Below, in pieces: positions 35,298 to 42,608 of a DNA stretch of 64,000 bases. Position 1 is the stretch's first letter. Each line of letters begins with the position of its first letter. The position numbers were made by a program, and so were the translations under genes. Source of the stretch: Saprospirales bacterium (lineage in GTDB: Bacteria; Bacteroidota; Bacteroidia; Chitinophagales; Saprospiraceae); the NCBI GenBank assembly GCA_016719895.1, contig JADJYG010000011.1, forward strand, positions 77,001 through 141,000, read 5' to 3'. The notes under the pieces are model-generated. The model saw nothing but the letters and a program-made list of their open reading frames with translations. It was not told where the DNA came from and ran no database searches.

Positions 35298-35375
35298 TTA
35301 GCGCATGATTTTACCGGTTTGGGTGTCTGTAAGGATACGAAATATCCACATGCTCGTAGCGCCACCACCCATCAT
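35298..35375 (-). pseudogene. Possible remnant of a sorting-domain tail
   Basis: A 25-codon frame ends MWIFRILTDTQTGKIMR-stop, resembling the last strands of type A sorting domains (..GKI..). It lies between two other T9SS gene fragments and is bounded by the inverted repeat AGCGCATGAT/ATCATGCGCT (35300-35309 and 35371-35380). Confidence 0.35.
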
Positions 35376-35379
35376 GCGC

Positions 35380-35688
35380 TCAATACATCATCAATTTCCG
35401 GCTGGCAATGCCAAAGGCGCTTTCCAACTGATAGGAGTACATACCCGGCTCCTGCAGGTCGGACCGGCGCAGGATAATGTGATTTTCGCCTTTTTCAAAC
35501 GCACCGGCTTTGGTGCAGACTTCCTGGCCCTGGCTGTCGAAAACCCGGAGGGTAACGTCGGTGCAGTCCGGCAGGTTAAACCACAACAGGGTCATTTCAA
35601 TAAAGGGATTCGGCGCATTTTGCATCAATTCCAGACCGATATCAGCGATTGGCTGGCCTTGGTACGAATGCTGTGGACGACTACTCAT
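35380..35688 (-). pseudogene. Loose type A sorting domain, N-terminus missing
   Basis: A 102-residue frame that is almost only a sorting domain: LELMQNAPNPFIEMTLLWFNLPD..VTLRVFDSQGQEV..LRRSDLQEPGMYSYQLES..SRKLMMY. There is no signal peptide and only about 18 residues precede the domain, so the protein could not be exported as it stands. It is probably the 3' end of a deleted gene; a standalone small gene is less likely. Confidence 0.6.
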
Positions 35689-35800
35689 GAGATTAAGATA
35701 AATGCGATTAAGATTTGCACATTCGTTTCAAAACATGTGCCAGTTGTTGATGTTCTATGTTAACCATTTCAAAATACCGGGTTTTCCCGGAAAAAATTAT

Positions 35801-35833
35801 TTTGGATAACGCCAGCCAAAACGCGTATTTTTG
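35801..35833 (+). promoter_or_regulatory. Predicted tRNA promoter (TTTG-N21-TATTTTTG)
   Basis: TTTG at 35801-35804 and TATTTTTG at 35826-35833 fit the Bacteroidota consensus and lie 12 bases before the tRNA. Confidence 0.65.
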
Positions 35834-35844
35834 CCAGACCATCA

Positions 35845-35920
35845 GCGGGATTAGCTCAGTTGGTAGAGCGCTAGCTTCCCAAGCTGGAAGTCGCGAGTTC
35901 GAGTCTCGTATCCCGCTCCA
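35845..35920 (+). tRNA. tRNA-Gly (anticodon CCC)
   Basis: A 76-base cloverleaf including encoded CCA. The acceptor stem is GCGGGAT with ATCCCGC, the anticodon stem CTAGC/GCTGG encloses the loop TTCCCAA with anticodon CCC, and the T arm is GCGAG-TTCGAGT-CTCGT. It reads GGG glycine codons. A promoter and terminator frame it as a single-gene unit. Confidence 0.95.
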
Positions 35921-35931
35921 GGTACCACCGT

Positions 35932-35962
35932 ATGCCACACGCCGGCCGTGTGGTATTTTTTT
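35932..35962 (+). terminator. Terminator after tRNA-Gly
   Basis: ATGCCACACG pairs with CGTGTGGTAT around CCGGC and is followed by a T run. Confidence 0.8.
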
Positions 35963-36025
35963 CACCGGCCAAGCCAGGGAAGCGCCACGCCGTCCATGCA
36001 ACATCACATTACCTTTGGCATCCCG

Positions 36026-36811
36026 ATGCGGAAACGCCCGGTTGCTATTTGTTTCCTTCTGAGCGCCAGCGCTTTGCTCTGCAGGTGTACGGAACCCGTT
36101 TCGCCGCCGTACGAAGTGCCGGATATCGCCGGGCAATACGCTTATTTCCCCTTGCAGATCGGAAAATACGTCGATTATTCGACTGACTCCGTGGTGTACG
36201 ACTTTGGCCCGGGCGGCGGTATGCTACGCGATTCTTCGCGGACGCTGGTCCGCGAAGTGGTAACAGACACCTTTCGAGACCATACCGGCCAGCTGCTGTA
36301 CCGCATCGAACGCTTTGAGCGCGCCGCCGACGACCTGCCCTGGCAGGTCAGGCAAGTCGTGTCTGCCAGCCGCTCCGCCACGCAGGCCATCCGGACCGAA
36401 AACAACCTGCGTTTCCTGAAACTGGTGTTTCCACTCGGGTTCCGCAGCCAATGGAACGGAAACCAATGGATCGACCAGTACCAGGAAATCGAAATTGCCG
36501 GCGAACGCATCCGCCCTTTTATCTACTGGCATTACGAAGTGGATTCGCTCGATATTCCCGCTACTATCGGCGCGTTTCAGCTGGATTCCGTGCTGGTTGT
36601 GACCGAAGTGGATGAAACCAATGCGATCGAACGCCGCCTCTCCCGGGCCAAATACGCCAAACATATCGGGCTGGTGTGGCGCGAACAATGGATTCTTGAC
36701 TCCCAATATTGCAACCAGGTCCCCACCCCGGCCGATTGCCTCAGCAAACCCTGGGAAGAAAAAGCCCAAACCGGCTATATGGTGCGGCAAACCATCACCG
36801 GATATAACTGA
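36026..36811 (+). CDS. Probable lipoprotein of unknown function
   Basis: A 261-residue exported protein. The start MRKRPVAICFLLSASALLCRC is a short signal with cysteines at 19 and 21, a weak lipoprotein box. An in-frame ATG at 35948 is rejected since it lies in the tRNA terminator and hides the signal. The mature part is beta-rich with many Asp and Tyr (YAYFPLQIGKYVDYSTDSVVYD) and resembles a single globular domain; I do not recognise a family. It is 25 bp upstream of rimM and probably cotranscribed. Confidence 0.78.
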   Translation: MRKRPVAICFLLSASALLCRCTEPVSPPYEVPDIAGQYAYFPLQIGKYVDYSTDSVVYDFGPGGGMLRDSSRTLVREVVTDTFRDHTGQLLYRIERFERAADDLPWQVRQVVSASRSATQAIRTENNLRFLKLVFPLGFRSQWNGNQWIDQYQEIEIAGERIRPFIYWHYEVDSLDIPATIGAFQLDSVLVVTEVDETNAIERRLSRAKYAKHIGLVWREQWILDSQYCNQVPTPADCLSKPWEEKAQTGYMVRQTITGYN

Positions 36812-36836
36812 ACACTCACTCATCCTTCATCATTTG

Positions 36837-37349
36837 ATGGAATACATCCAAATCGGATTCACCAGAAAAACGCATGGCATCGGCGGCGAGCTAAAGGTAT
36901 TTATCGAGGAACCCTATGAAGATACGTTCCTGAAGAAAGACCGGGTATTCCTGAATATCCGGGGAATAAAACAGCCGTTTTTTATCGATCATATCCGCGG
37001 CGGCGGCGACCTGATCGTTCAGTTTGAAGATATTTCCACCCGCGAAGACGCCCTGTTGCTGCAGTCGAAAGGCATATTTCTCCCCACCGGCGAAGTCCCG
37101 GAAACCGTAGCCCCTTCCGGGCCCTTTCTGGCGTATGGCCGTATTACCGGCTATATGGTGACGGATCAGGCGGCAGGCGAAGTCGGCGTGGTGGCGGAAG
37201 TTCTGAATATGCCACAGCAGGAAATGGCGCTGGTACGGTATCAGGGCCGGGAAGTGCTGATCCCGCTGAATGCACAGTTTATTGTGTCGATCGATGATCA
37301 GGCCAAAAAAGTATTGGTCCATTTACCCGAAGGACTACTCCATTTGTAA
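36837..37349 (+). CDS. rimM: Ribosome maturation factor RimM
   Basis: A 170-residue protein that helps mature the head of the 30S subunit and binds uS19. The N-terminal beta-barrel starts MEYIQIGFTRKTHGIGGELKV (family motif G..TKxHGxxGE), and the PRC-barrel part is AYGRITGYMVTDQAAGEVGVVAEVLNMPQQEMALV followed by EVLIPLNAQFIVSIDDQAKKV. The start at 36837 gives the family N-terminus; an in-frame extension to 36612 overlaps the upstream gene. The usual companions rpsP, trmD and rplS are not adjacent. Confidence 0.94.
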   Translation: MEYIQIGFTRKTHGIGGELKVFIEEPYEDTFLKKDRVFLNIRGIKQPFFIDHIRGGGDLIVQFEDISTREDALLLQSKGIFLPTGEVPETVAPSGPFLAYGRITGYMVTDQAAGEVGVVAEVLNMPQQEMALVRYQGREVLIPLNAQFIVSIDDQAKKVLVHLPEGLLHL

Positions 37350-37463
37350 CCGGAAGTCATTTTAAGAAAATTTTAAATGTTTTTTACGTCTGCCCGGAAA
37401 CTAAAAACGGCCAGCGGGCCGTTTAGAACAAGCCATTACGAAACACCACTAAACGTATCCGCC

Positions 37464-37661
37464 ATGTACCATTCCGCCGAACAAAAAGCCGCCACCCGGC
37501 GCCGTTCCGCCCTGATTCTGGCCATCGGGCTGCATATTGCCCTGGCCGCTGCCCTATACTTTACCAGCGTCCCAAAGACCATTAACAACCAGTTAACTTC
37601 TCCCGGTAAATTGGAAAAAAGCCACCCTACCCCCCAGGCGAAGGCCGTAAACCTGCCTTAA
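37464..37661 (+). CDS. Small single-pass membrane protein 1
   Basis: A 65-residue peptide: polar N-terminus with AATRRRSA, one membrane segment LILAIGLHIALAAALYFTS, then a short polar tail rich in Lys, Pro and Gln (GKLEKSHPTPQAKAVNLP). No family is recognised. The next gene, 130 bp downstream, encodes a protein of the same plan with similar residues in the membrane segment, including a His in the middle. The start at 37464 is the only ATG giving a compact N-terminus. Confidence 0.55.
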   Translation: MYHSAEQKAATRRRSALILAIGLHIALAAALYFTSVPKTINNQLTSPGKLEKSHPTPQAKAVNLP

Positions 37662-37791
37662 AACCGGGTATTCGCAGCGCTGGAAGCGCGCGAAACGCCC
37701 TGCCCCAAAAAATTTTTTAACCTTTTTTTGGTATTTTGCAGTTTTGGCGCGCTTTTTGGAAATTCTCCCTCATTACCAAAACTGATGTCCT

Positions 37792-37971
37792 ATGCAACGT
37801 ACCATTTCCCCTGCAAAACGCTCAAATTATCCGTTTACCGCAATCCTGATTTTATTGGTTCACCTGGGTTTAGGTTATGTGATCTACCAACAGGTTATCC
37901 AACCGAAAAATGGAGTTGACGGTACTGAACTGAAAGCAATCCAACCGCAGGAAACACCTGCCATACCCTGA
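37792..37971 (+). CDS. Small single-pass membrane protein 2
   Basis: A 59-residue peptide: basic N-terminus MQRTISPAKRSNYPF, one membrane segment TAILILLVHLGLGYVIYQQ, and a short polar tail ending QPQETPAIP. It closely parallels the gene at 37464-37661 (basic start, central His in the helix, Pro- and Gln-containing tail) and is followed by a good terminator, which supports it as a real gene. Function is unknown. Confidence 0.6.
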   Translation: MQRTISPAKRSNYPFTAILILLVHLGLGYVIYQQVIQPKNGVDGTELKAIQPQETPAIP

Positions 37972-38003
37972 GTATGATCATCCTACTGTGAAAACTGCGA
38001 AAT

Positions 38004-38038
38004 GGCTGTCCGAAATAATCGGGCAGCCGTTTTTTTTT
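38004..38038 (+). terminator. Terminator after the small membrane proteins
   Basis: GGCTGTCCGA pairs with TCGGGCAGCC around AATAA and is followed by a long T run. Confidence 0.85.
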
Positions 38039-38168
38039 ACGGTAAAGGATGCTTTCATCTTTACCAATATCCTGCTCAAATGCAAGGAAAACCGGCCCGG
38101 TTTATGGCGCGCAGCACCAATTAGACATCAGAGTGGCCTCCTGCGCACCTTTCAGGGCACTTGACGGG

Positions 38169-39020
38169 TCAGCGATGGATAATCGTGGTATCCCGGTCGT
38201 ACACCAGGCAGGTAAAAATGCCCAGTGGATTAGCCGAACCGCGCACATTGCTTTTGATGGGCGAAGGCTGTGCAAAGGGGTTCAGATTGCCGATAACTGC
38301 CAGTTGCACACTTTCAATATAATTGTAGTATTCCCGGGAAATGTGGAAAATGGTATTGATGACAGTATCGCCTTCCACGAGTTCATAGCCGGTGCCAAAA
38401 GCGATCAGGTTGGTGGTGGCAATGCGGTCGTTGGCGAGAAAATCCTGTTCGGGAATGCTGTCCAAAGTGGCGTAGTTCAGCATCCGCCGGTAGAAATTTT
38501 CCTGGCCCGGATCGTCGGAAATGTACGTCAGCACCCGGGCAAGGGTATCCCGTTCCGCATTCCATTCCACTTTTATGCTGTCGATCGGCACAAACGGCAG
38601 CAGGGTCGCTTGGCCATCGATCGTTTTACCGTCAGGCAAAATAATATTCAGATCATATACCATACCCGGGGTGGCGGGCACCAGGTTTTGGCCGCTGTAA
38701 TTAAAAATTTTCAGCGGGGACGGGTCGACGGACAGCAGATTGCGGAGCGTATCCACCTGGCCGTTGTATGAAATGGTGACCGTAGCGCCGTCGAGCAGTG
38801 TTTTTTGTAAAAACGAGGAATCGAGCCCGAACGGATCGAAAAAGCCGTAGCTCTGGGTGAGCAGCAGGCGGAAAGGCTTCCCCGGCTCCAGGTAACACTC
38901 CACAACGGGTTGGCGCTCGTATCCGGGCAGTTCGATATCAACTTCCTTTTCCAGGTTGCACGCAGCCAGAAAGATTAGGGCGAGGCTGGATAAAATATAT
39001 TTTATTGCGTTCATTTTCAA
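38169..39020 (-). CDS. DUF4249 lipoprotein, TonB receptor partner
   Basis: A 283-residue lipoprotein with the signal MKMNAIKYILSSLALIFLAAC (lipobox LAAC). ERQPVVECYLEPGKPFRLLLTQSYGFFDPFG is the DUF4249 start, a family found next to TonB-dependent receptors in Bacteroidota. It starts 26 bp after the stop of the 39047-41377 receptor gene on the same strand, so the two form an operon and probably act as a substrate-capture pair at the cell surface. The substrate is unknown. Confidence 0.87.
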   Translation of the reverse strand: MKMNAIKYILSSLALIFLAACNLEKEVDIELPGYERQPVVECYLEPGKPFRLLLTQSYGFFDPFGLDSSFLQKTLLDGATVTISYNGQVDTLRNLLSVDPSPLKIFNYSGQNLVPATPGMVYDLNIILPDGKTIDGQATLLPFVPIDSIKVEWNAERDTLARVLTYISDDPGQENFYRRMLNYATLDSIPEQDFLANDRIATTNLIAFGTGYELVEGDTVINTIFHISREYYNYIESVQLAVIGNLNPFAQPSPIKSNVRGSANPLGIFTCLVYDRDTTIIHR

Positions 39021-39046
39021 TATTTTAAAAGTTCAGGCCCGGTGGG

Positions 39047-41377
39047 TTAAAATTTAAAATTCCAGGTGACCGACGGCAAGATGGGAAACAACGACACCTG
39101 CTTGGCTTTGATGGCCGTTGGTATTTCAATAGTCTGACCGTTTTGGCCTACTTCTTCCAGTTGGGGGTCCAGAAAAATAAAGTATGGATTGCGGCGGTCG
39201 GTGGCATTGTAAATACTGATAGTCAGGTCCTGTTCGCTGCGCCGGGTTTTCCACCGGTACACAATGCCGAGGTCAAGCCGCATATAGGGCGGATAGCGGA
39301 AGGAGTTGCGTTCGCCATATACCGGCACAACGGCCTGAAATGGCGCTCCTGGCACATCCTGAAAAGTAAAACGGCCCAAAGGCAACCAGCTGACGTATCC
39401 GGAAGTATATACCCAGCTGGCGGTCAGTTGCCACTTGCGCGCGAGTTCATACAAGGCGACAACCGTCAGGTTGTGCCGCGTATCGAAGCGGGGTGGAAAA
39501 TACGCTCCGCCGTTGATATCTTCGAACCGGCCGCGCTTGACCCAGGCCAGGGTATAACCGACCCAGCCAGTCAGGCGGCCGGTTTTCTTTTCGATTTCCA
39601 GTTCCAGCGGGCTGTAGGCGTAGCCGCTGCCGATGGTCAGTTCACCTTCAAGTGCATCGTTGCCGAACAATTCGGCGCCGTCGATAAAATCCACCTGGTG
39701 TTGCAGCCATTTGTACCAGGCTTCCCAGGTGACCAACCATTTATCTTTGAAGAGGTAGGACGTGCCAACGGCAATTTGGTCGCTGATTTCCGGCCTGATG
39801 CCTTCTGTGCTGGGGTACCAGATATCGGTAGGTAACGATAGGCCGCTGCTGGCCAGCAGGTGAACATACTGGTTCATGCGGGAATATGAACCTTTGACCG
39901 ACCAATTATCCGAAAGGGCAAAATTAGCGGCCAGGCGGGGCTCGACATTCCAGTAAAATGCCGGACTGTTTTGCCAGGCCGACACGCGGGCGCCGTAATT
40001 GAGCTTTAGCCGGTCGGTGGCAGCCCACTCATCGGCATAGTACAATCCGTATTCCATACCGTCGAATCCCTCGCCGGACTCAAAGTTGATCTGGCCATCG
40101 TCGCTGGCAAACTTCAGGCGGGCCACCTCAAATCCGTGGTGTGTGGCATTTCCGCCGAAACGGATGGTATGCTGGTTGTTGAGTTGGTAATAAAAGTCCA
40201 CTTTCAGGTTGGCGTCGCGCACATTGGAGCCCAGGCTAAAGGAAAAGCCCTGAAGGATATTCCGGATTCGGTAGCGGTAGTCGGAATAGGTGAACGTAGT
40301 ATTGGAAAACAGTTTCGGGCCAAAGGTGTGATTCCAGCGGGCGGTCCCGGTGGCATTGCCCCAATCGAACAGAAAATTGAAATTGGCGTCCTCGAAGGTG
40401 AACACATCGCGTCCGAAATAACCGCTGAGGTAAAGGCGGTCTTTTTGCGAGAGGGTAAAATTCACTTTGGTATTCAGGTCGTAAAAGTAATAATCGGGTA
40501 TAGGGGTATAATCGGGGTTATCCGCGTTGCCCTTGTTGATGGCGCGGGTGATCAGGTCGGCGTAGGTGCGGCGGCCGCTCAGGATAAAGGAAGAGCGGTT
40601 GCGTTGGATGGGGCCTTCCAGCGTCAGGCGGCTCGATATGAGCCCCAAGCCGCCGGTAGCGTCGAACGCCTGATTGTTGCCTTCTTTCATCCGCACATCG
40701 ATTACCGAGGAGAGGCGCCCGCCATATTGTGCCGGGAAACCGCCCTTATACATTTTCAGGTCTTTGACTGCGTCGGAGTTGAAGGTACTGAAAAAGCCGA
40801 ACAGGTGATTGGGGTTGTATACCACGGCCTCGTCCAGCACGATCAGGTTCTGGTCGGCGGCGCCGCCGCGCACAAAAATTCCCGTGGTTCCTTCTGAGCC
40901 GGAGGCGATGCCGGGTTTGAGTTGCAGGATTTTGAGCAGGTCCACCTCGCCAAACAAGGCCGGCAAGGCTTTTGCATCGCGGGTGCTGAGGGTCATGACC
41001 GACATTTCCGTGCTTTTCACCTTGTCTTCGAGCGGATTGGATTTGATGACCACCTCCGTCAGCACCGATCCCTGTGCGCGGAGCGCCACATCCAGGGTAA
41101 GCGCGCCGGCGGCGGGTAGTATCTGCTGCAGTGCCGTTTCGTAGCCCAGGTAGCTAAAACGAAGCGTTACGGAATCGGCGCCCGCCGGCAAGGTGATGGA
41201 GTAGAACCCGTATTCGTTGCTGATATTACCCTTTTGCAGGCCCACTGCTTCGACCGTTGCACCCAGGAGCGTTTCCCCGTTTTCAGCATCCGTCAGGCGG
41301 CCGCTGACCGTGCAATTTTGGGCGGGAAGAAACGAGGCCGCGAATAAAAGAAAAAAGAGGGAAAACAGATTTTTCAT
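39047..41377 (-). CDS. TonB-dependent receptor (carboxypeptidase-like domain)
   Basis: A 776-residue outer-membrane receptor. MKNLFSLFFLLFAASFLPAQ is the signal peptide, CTVSGRLTDAENGETLLGATVE the carboxypeptidase-regulatory-like domain, and LPALFGEVDLLKILQLKPGIASGSEGTTGIFVRGGAADQNLIVLDEAVVYN the plug. A barrel with aromatic strand ends follows, ending SVTWNFKF. An in-frame ATG at 41524 is rejected as it precedes the signal by 49 residues. It is followed by its DUF4249 partner. Receptors of this pair type import large or scarce compounds; which one cannot be read here. Confidence 0.93.
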   Translation of the reverse strand: MKNLFSLFFLLFAASFLPAQNCTVSGRLTDAENGETLLGATVEAVGLQKGNISNEYGFYSITLPAGADSVTLRFSYLGYETALQQILPAAGALTLDVALRAQGSVLTEVVIKSNPLEDKVKSTEMSVMTLSTRDAKALPALFGEVDLLKILQLKPGIASGSEGTTGIFVRGGAADQNLIVLDEAVVYNPNHLFGFFSTFNSDAVKDLKMYKGGFPAQYGGRLSSVIDVRMKEGNNQAFDATGGLGLISSRLTLEGPIQRNRSSFILSGRRTYADLITRAINKGNADNPDYTPIPDYYFYDLNTKVNFTLSQKDRLYLSGYFGRDVFTFEDANFNFLFDWGNATGTARWNHTFGPKLFSNTTFTYSDYRYRIRNILQGFSFSLGSNVRDANLKVDFYYQLNNQHTIRFGGNATHHGFEVARLKFASDDGQINFESGEGFDGMEYGLYYADEWAATDRLKLNYGARVSAWQNSPAFYWNVEPRLAANFALSDNWSVKGSYSRMNQYVHLLASSGLSLPTDIWYPSTEGIRPEISDQIAVGTSYLFKDKWLVTWEAWYKWLQHQVDFIDGAELFGNDALEGELTIGSGYAYSPLELEIEKKTGRLTGWVGYTLAWVKRGRFEDINGGAYFPPRFDTRHNLTVVALYELARKWQLTASWVYTSGYVSWLPLGRFTFQDVPGAPFQAVVPVYGERNSFRYPPYMRLDLGIVYRWKTRRSEQDLTISIYNATDRRNPYFIFLDPQLEEVGQNGQTIEIPTAIKAKQVSLFPILPSVTWNFKF

Positions 41378-41702
41378 GGACATGAATTGCGGTTGAGGAA
41401 TGCCGTTAAACAGGGCAGAGGCGAATAATGTTCGGTAAATATGCCCTGAAATGCCTCCGGATAACATTTTATTCGACATGCTGGCTTGGCCCATAGACGT
41501 TAGATGCCTCCCCAAGGGTTGCAAGGACTGCGCTGTTTTATCGTTAATTTTGATTTTTTAAAAACGGTAAGGTCCCTACCAAATTTTCTGTAATGCCCGC
41601 TGTTAAACCAACGGTGGAAATGCATCAACGAAGGGCGCCCATTCTCTGCAATCCAAACTCTTGCTACCTTTGTTTTTTGCGGACCAACCAAATCATAGCA
41701 GA
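41378..41702. other. Divergent intergenic region before prmA
   Basis: About 325 bp between the leftward TonB receptor and prmA. It holds the prmA promoter; no gene or strong repeat was seen in the rest. Confidence 0.6.
41665..41672 (+). promoter_or_regulatory. Predicted prmA -7 box TACCTTTG
   Basis: Exact match to TAnnTTTG. It lies inside the frame that would start at the upstream TTG 41661, and 31 bases before the TTG at 41703. Confidence 0.55.
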
Positions 41703-42542
41703 TTGAATTACTGGAAATATACCTTCTTCGCTACGCCCGAACTGGCAGAAATTCTCCTGGCCTACCTCTCCGACGCTCCGTTTGATACGTATGAAGAAAC
41801 CGCGGAGGGCCTGCATGCCTACCTGCCGGCTCCCGAACCGGAAACCGGTGCAGGACTGGAGCGCGTCGAAACCCTGATCTCCGATCTCCAAACCCGGTTC
41901 CGTTTTACCTGGGCCAAGTCGTTTTTGCCCGCCCAAAACTGGAATGAAATCTGGGAGTCCAACTTCCAGCCCGTCGTCGTGGAAGACTTTTGCGCCGTGC
42001 GCGCCGATTTTCACGCGCCCGCGACCGGTGTGCAACACGAATTGATCATCAACCCCAAAATGGCATTTGGCACCGGCCACCACGAAACGACCTGGATGTG
42101 CCTGCGCGCGCTGCGCGACCTGCCCTGCCAGGGCGCCCGCCTGCTCGACTACGGCTGCGGCACCGGCGTGCTGGCCATCCTGGCTGCCCGCCTGGGCGCG
42201 GCTGAAGTGGAGGCCATTGACATCGAAGCGGAATCGTACCGAAACACCCTTGAAAACAGCGCGCACAATGGCGTAGCCGACCGGGTTGTCGCCCGCTGCG
42301 GCGCCCTCGATGCCGTGCAGGGCAGTGCGTTTGACGGCGTACTGGCCAATATCAACCGGAATGTGATCCTGGAATCGCTGCCGCGCCTGCGCGAACTGAT
42401 CCGGCCGGGAGGCTGGCTGCTGGTGTCGGGTATATTGGCGCAGGATGAATCCGCCGTGCAGGAGGCCGCCCAGGCGGCGGGGTTTGTATGGGAAGACAGC
42501 GCGCGCCGGGGAAACTGGCTGTGCCTGCGGTTTGCTTGTTAA
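41703..42542 (+). CDS. prmA: Ribosomal protein L11 methyltransferase
   Basis: A 279-residue enzyme that methylates ribosomal protein uL11. PKMAFGTGHHETTWMCL is the family signature, LLDYGCGTGVLAILAARLGAAEVEAIDIE the SAM site, and LANINRNVI the NxxxN-type catalytic region. The start is set at TTG 41703, giving MNYWKYTFFAT, because the other in-frame start 41661 lies before a promoter box. The upstream neighbour is a divergent TonB receptor; the gene downstream codes for a large exported protein with its own promoter. Confidence 0.93.
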   Translation: MNYWKYTFFATPELAEILLAYLSDAPFDTYEETAEGLHAYLPAPEPETGAGLERVETLISDLQTRFRFTWAKSFLPAQNWNEIWESNFQPVVVEDFCAVRADFHAPATGVQHELIINPKMAFGTGHHETTWMCLRALRDLPCQGARLLDYGCGTGVLAILAARLGAAEVEAIDIEAESYRNTLENSAHNGVADRVVARCGALDAVQGSAFDGVLANINRNVILESLPRLRELIRPGGWLLVSGILAQDESAVQEAAQAAGFVWEDSARRGNWLCLRFAC

Positions 42543-42547
42543 ACCCG

Positions 42548-42555
42548 TACTTTTG
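42548..42555 (+). promoter_or_regulatory. Predicted -7 box TACTTTTG before the 42609 gene
   Basis: Matches TAnnTTTG directly after the prmA stop codon and 53 bases before the ATG. Confidence 0.5.
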
Positions 42556-42608
42556 CAGGCCTTTCCCGCGTTAAAAGCGCTATGTTGCGTCAGAACATCT
42601 GAATAATT

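Larger units (their letters stand above)
33504..35310 (-). pseudogene. Beta-helix T9SS gene split by a mobile element
   Basis: The upstream part (35310-34372) codes for parallel beta-helix-like repeats (VIRKNTFSGISIGN, CQENQFTKIGN) then a helical region. The downstream part (34106-33506) continues with LWLAKSQLAAGNAQ..LSPEQENDLESFSAIAEL and a type A sorting domain (VYPNPASNFVLINVD..GGIYFYALINNG..GKIVLHK). Copy C of the 121-bp element separates them. Removing the element together with one TA copy reads S-Y-L-W-L-A-K without a shift, so the parts were one gene. The 5' end is missing: an in-frame TAA lies at 35311 and no signal peptide precedes it. Confidence 0.75.
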
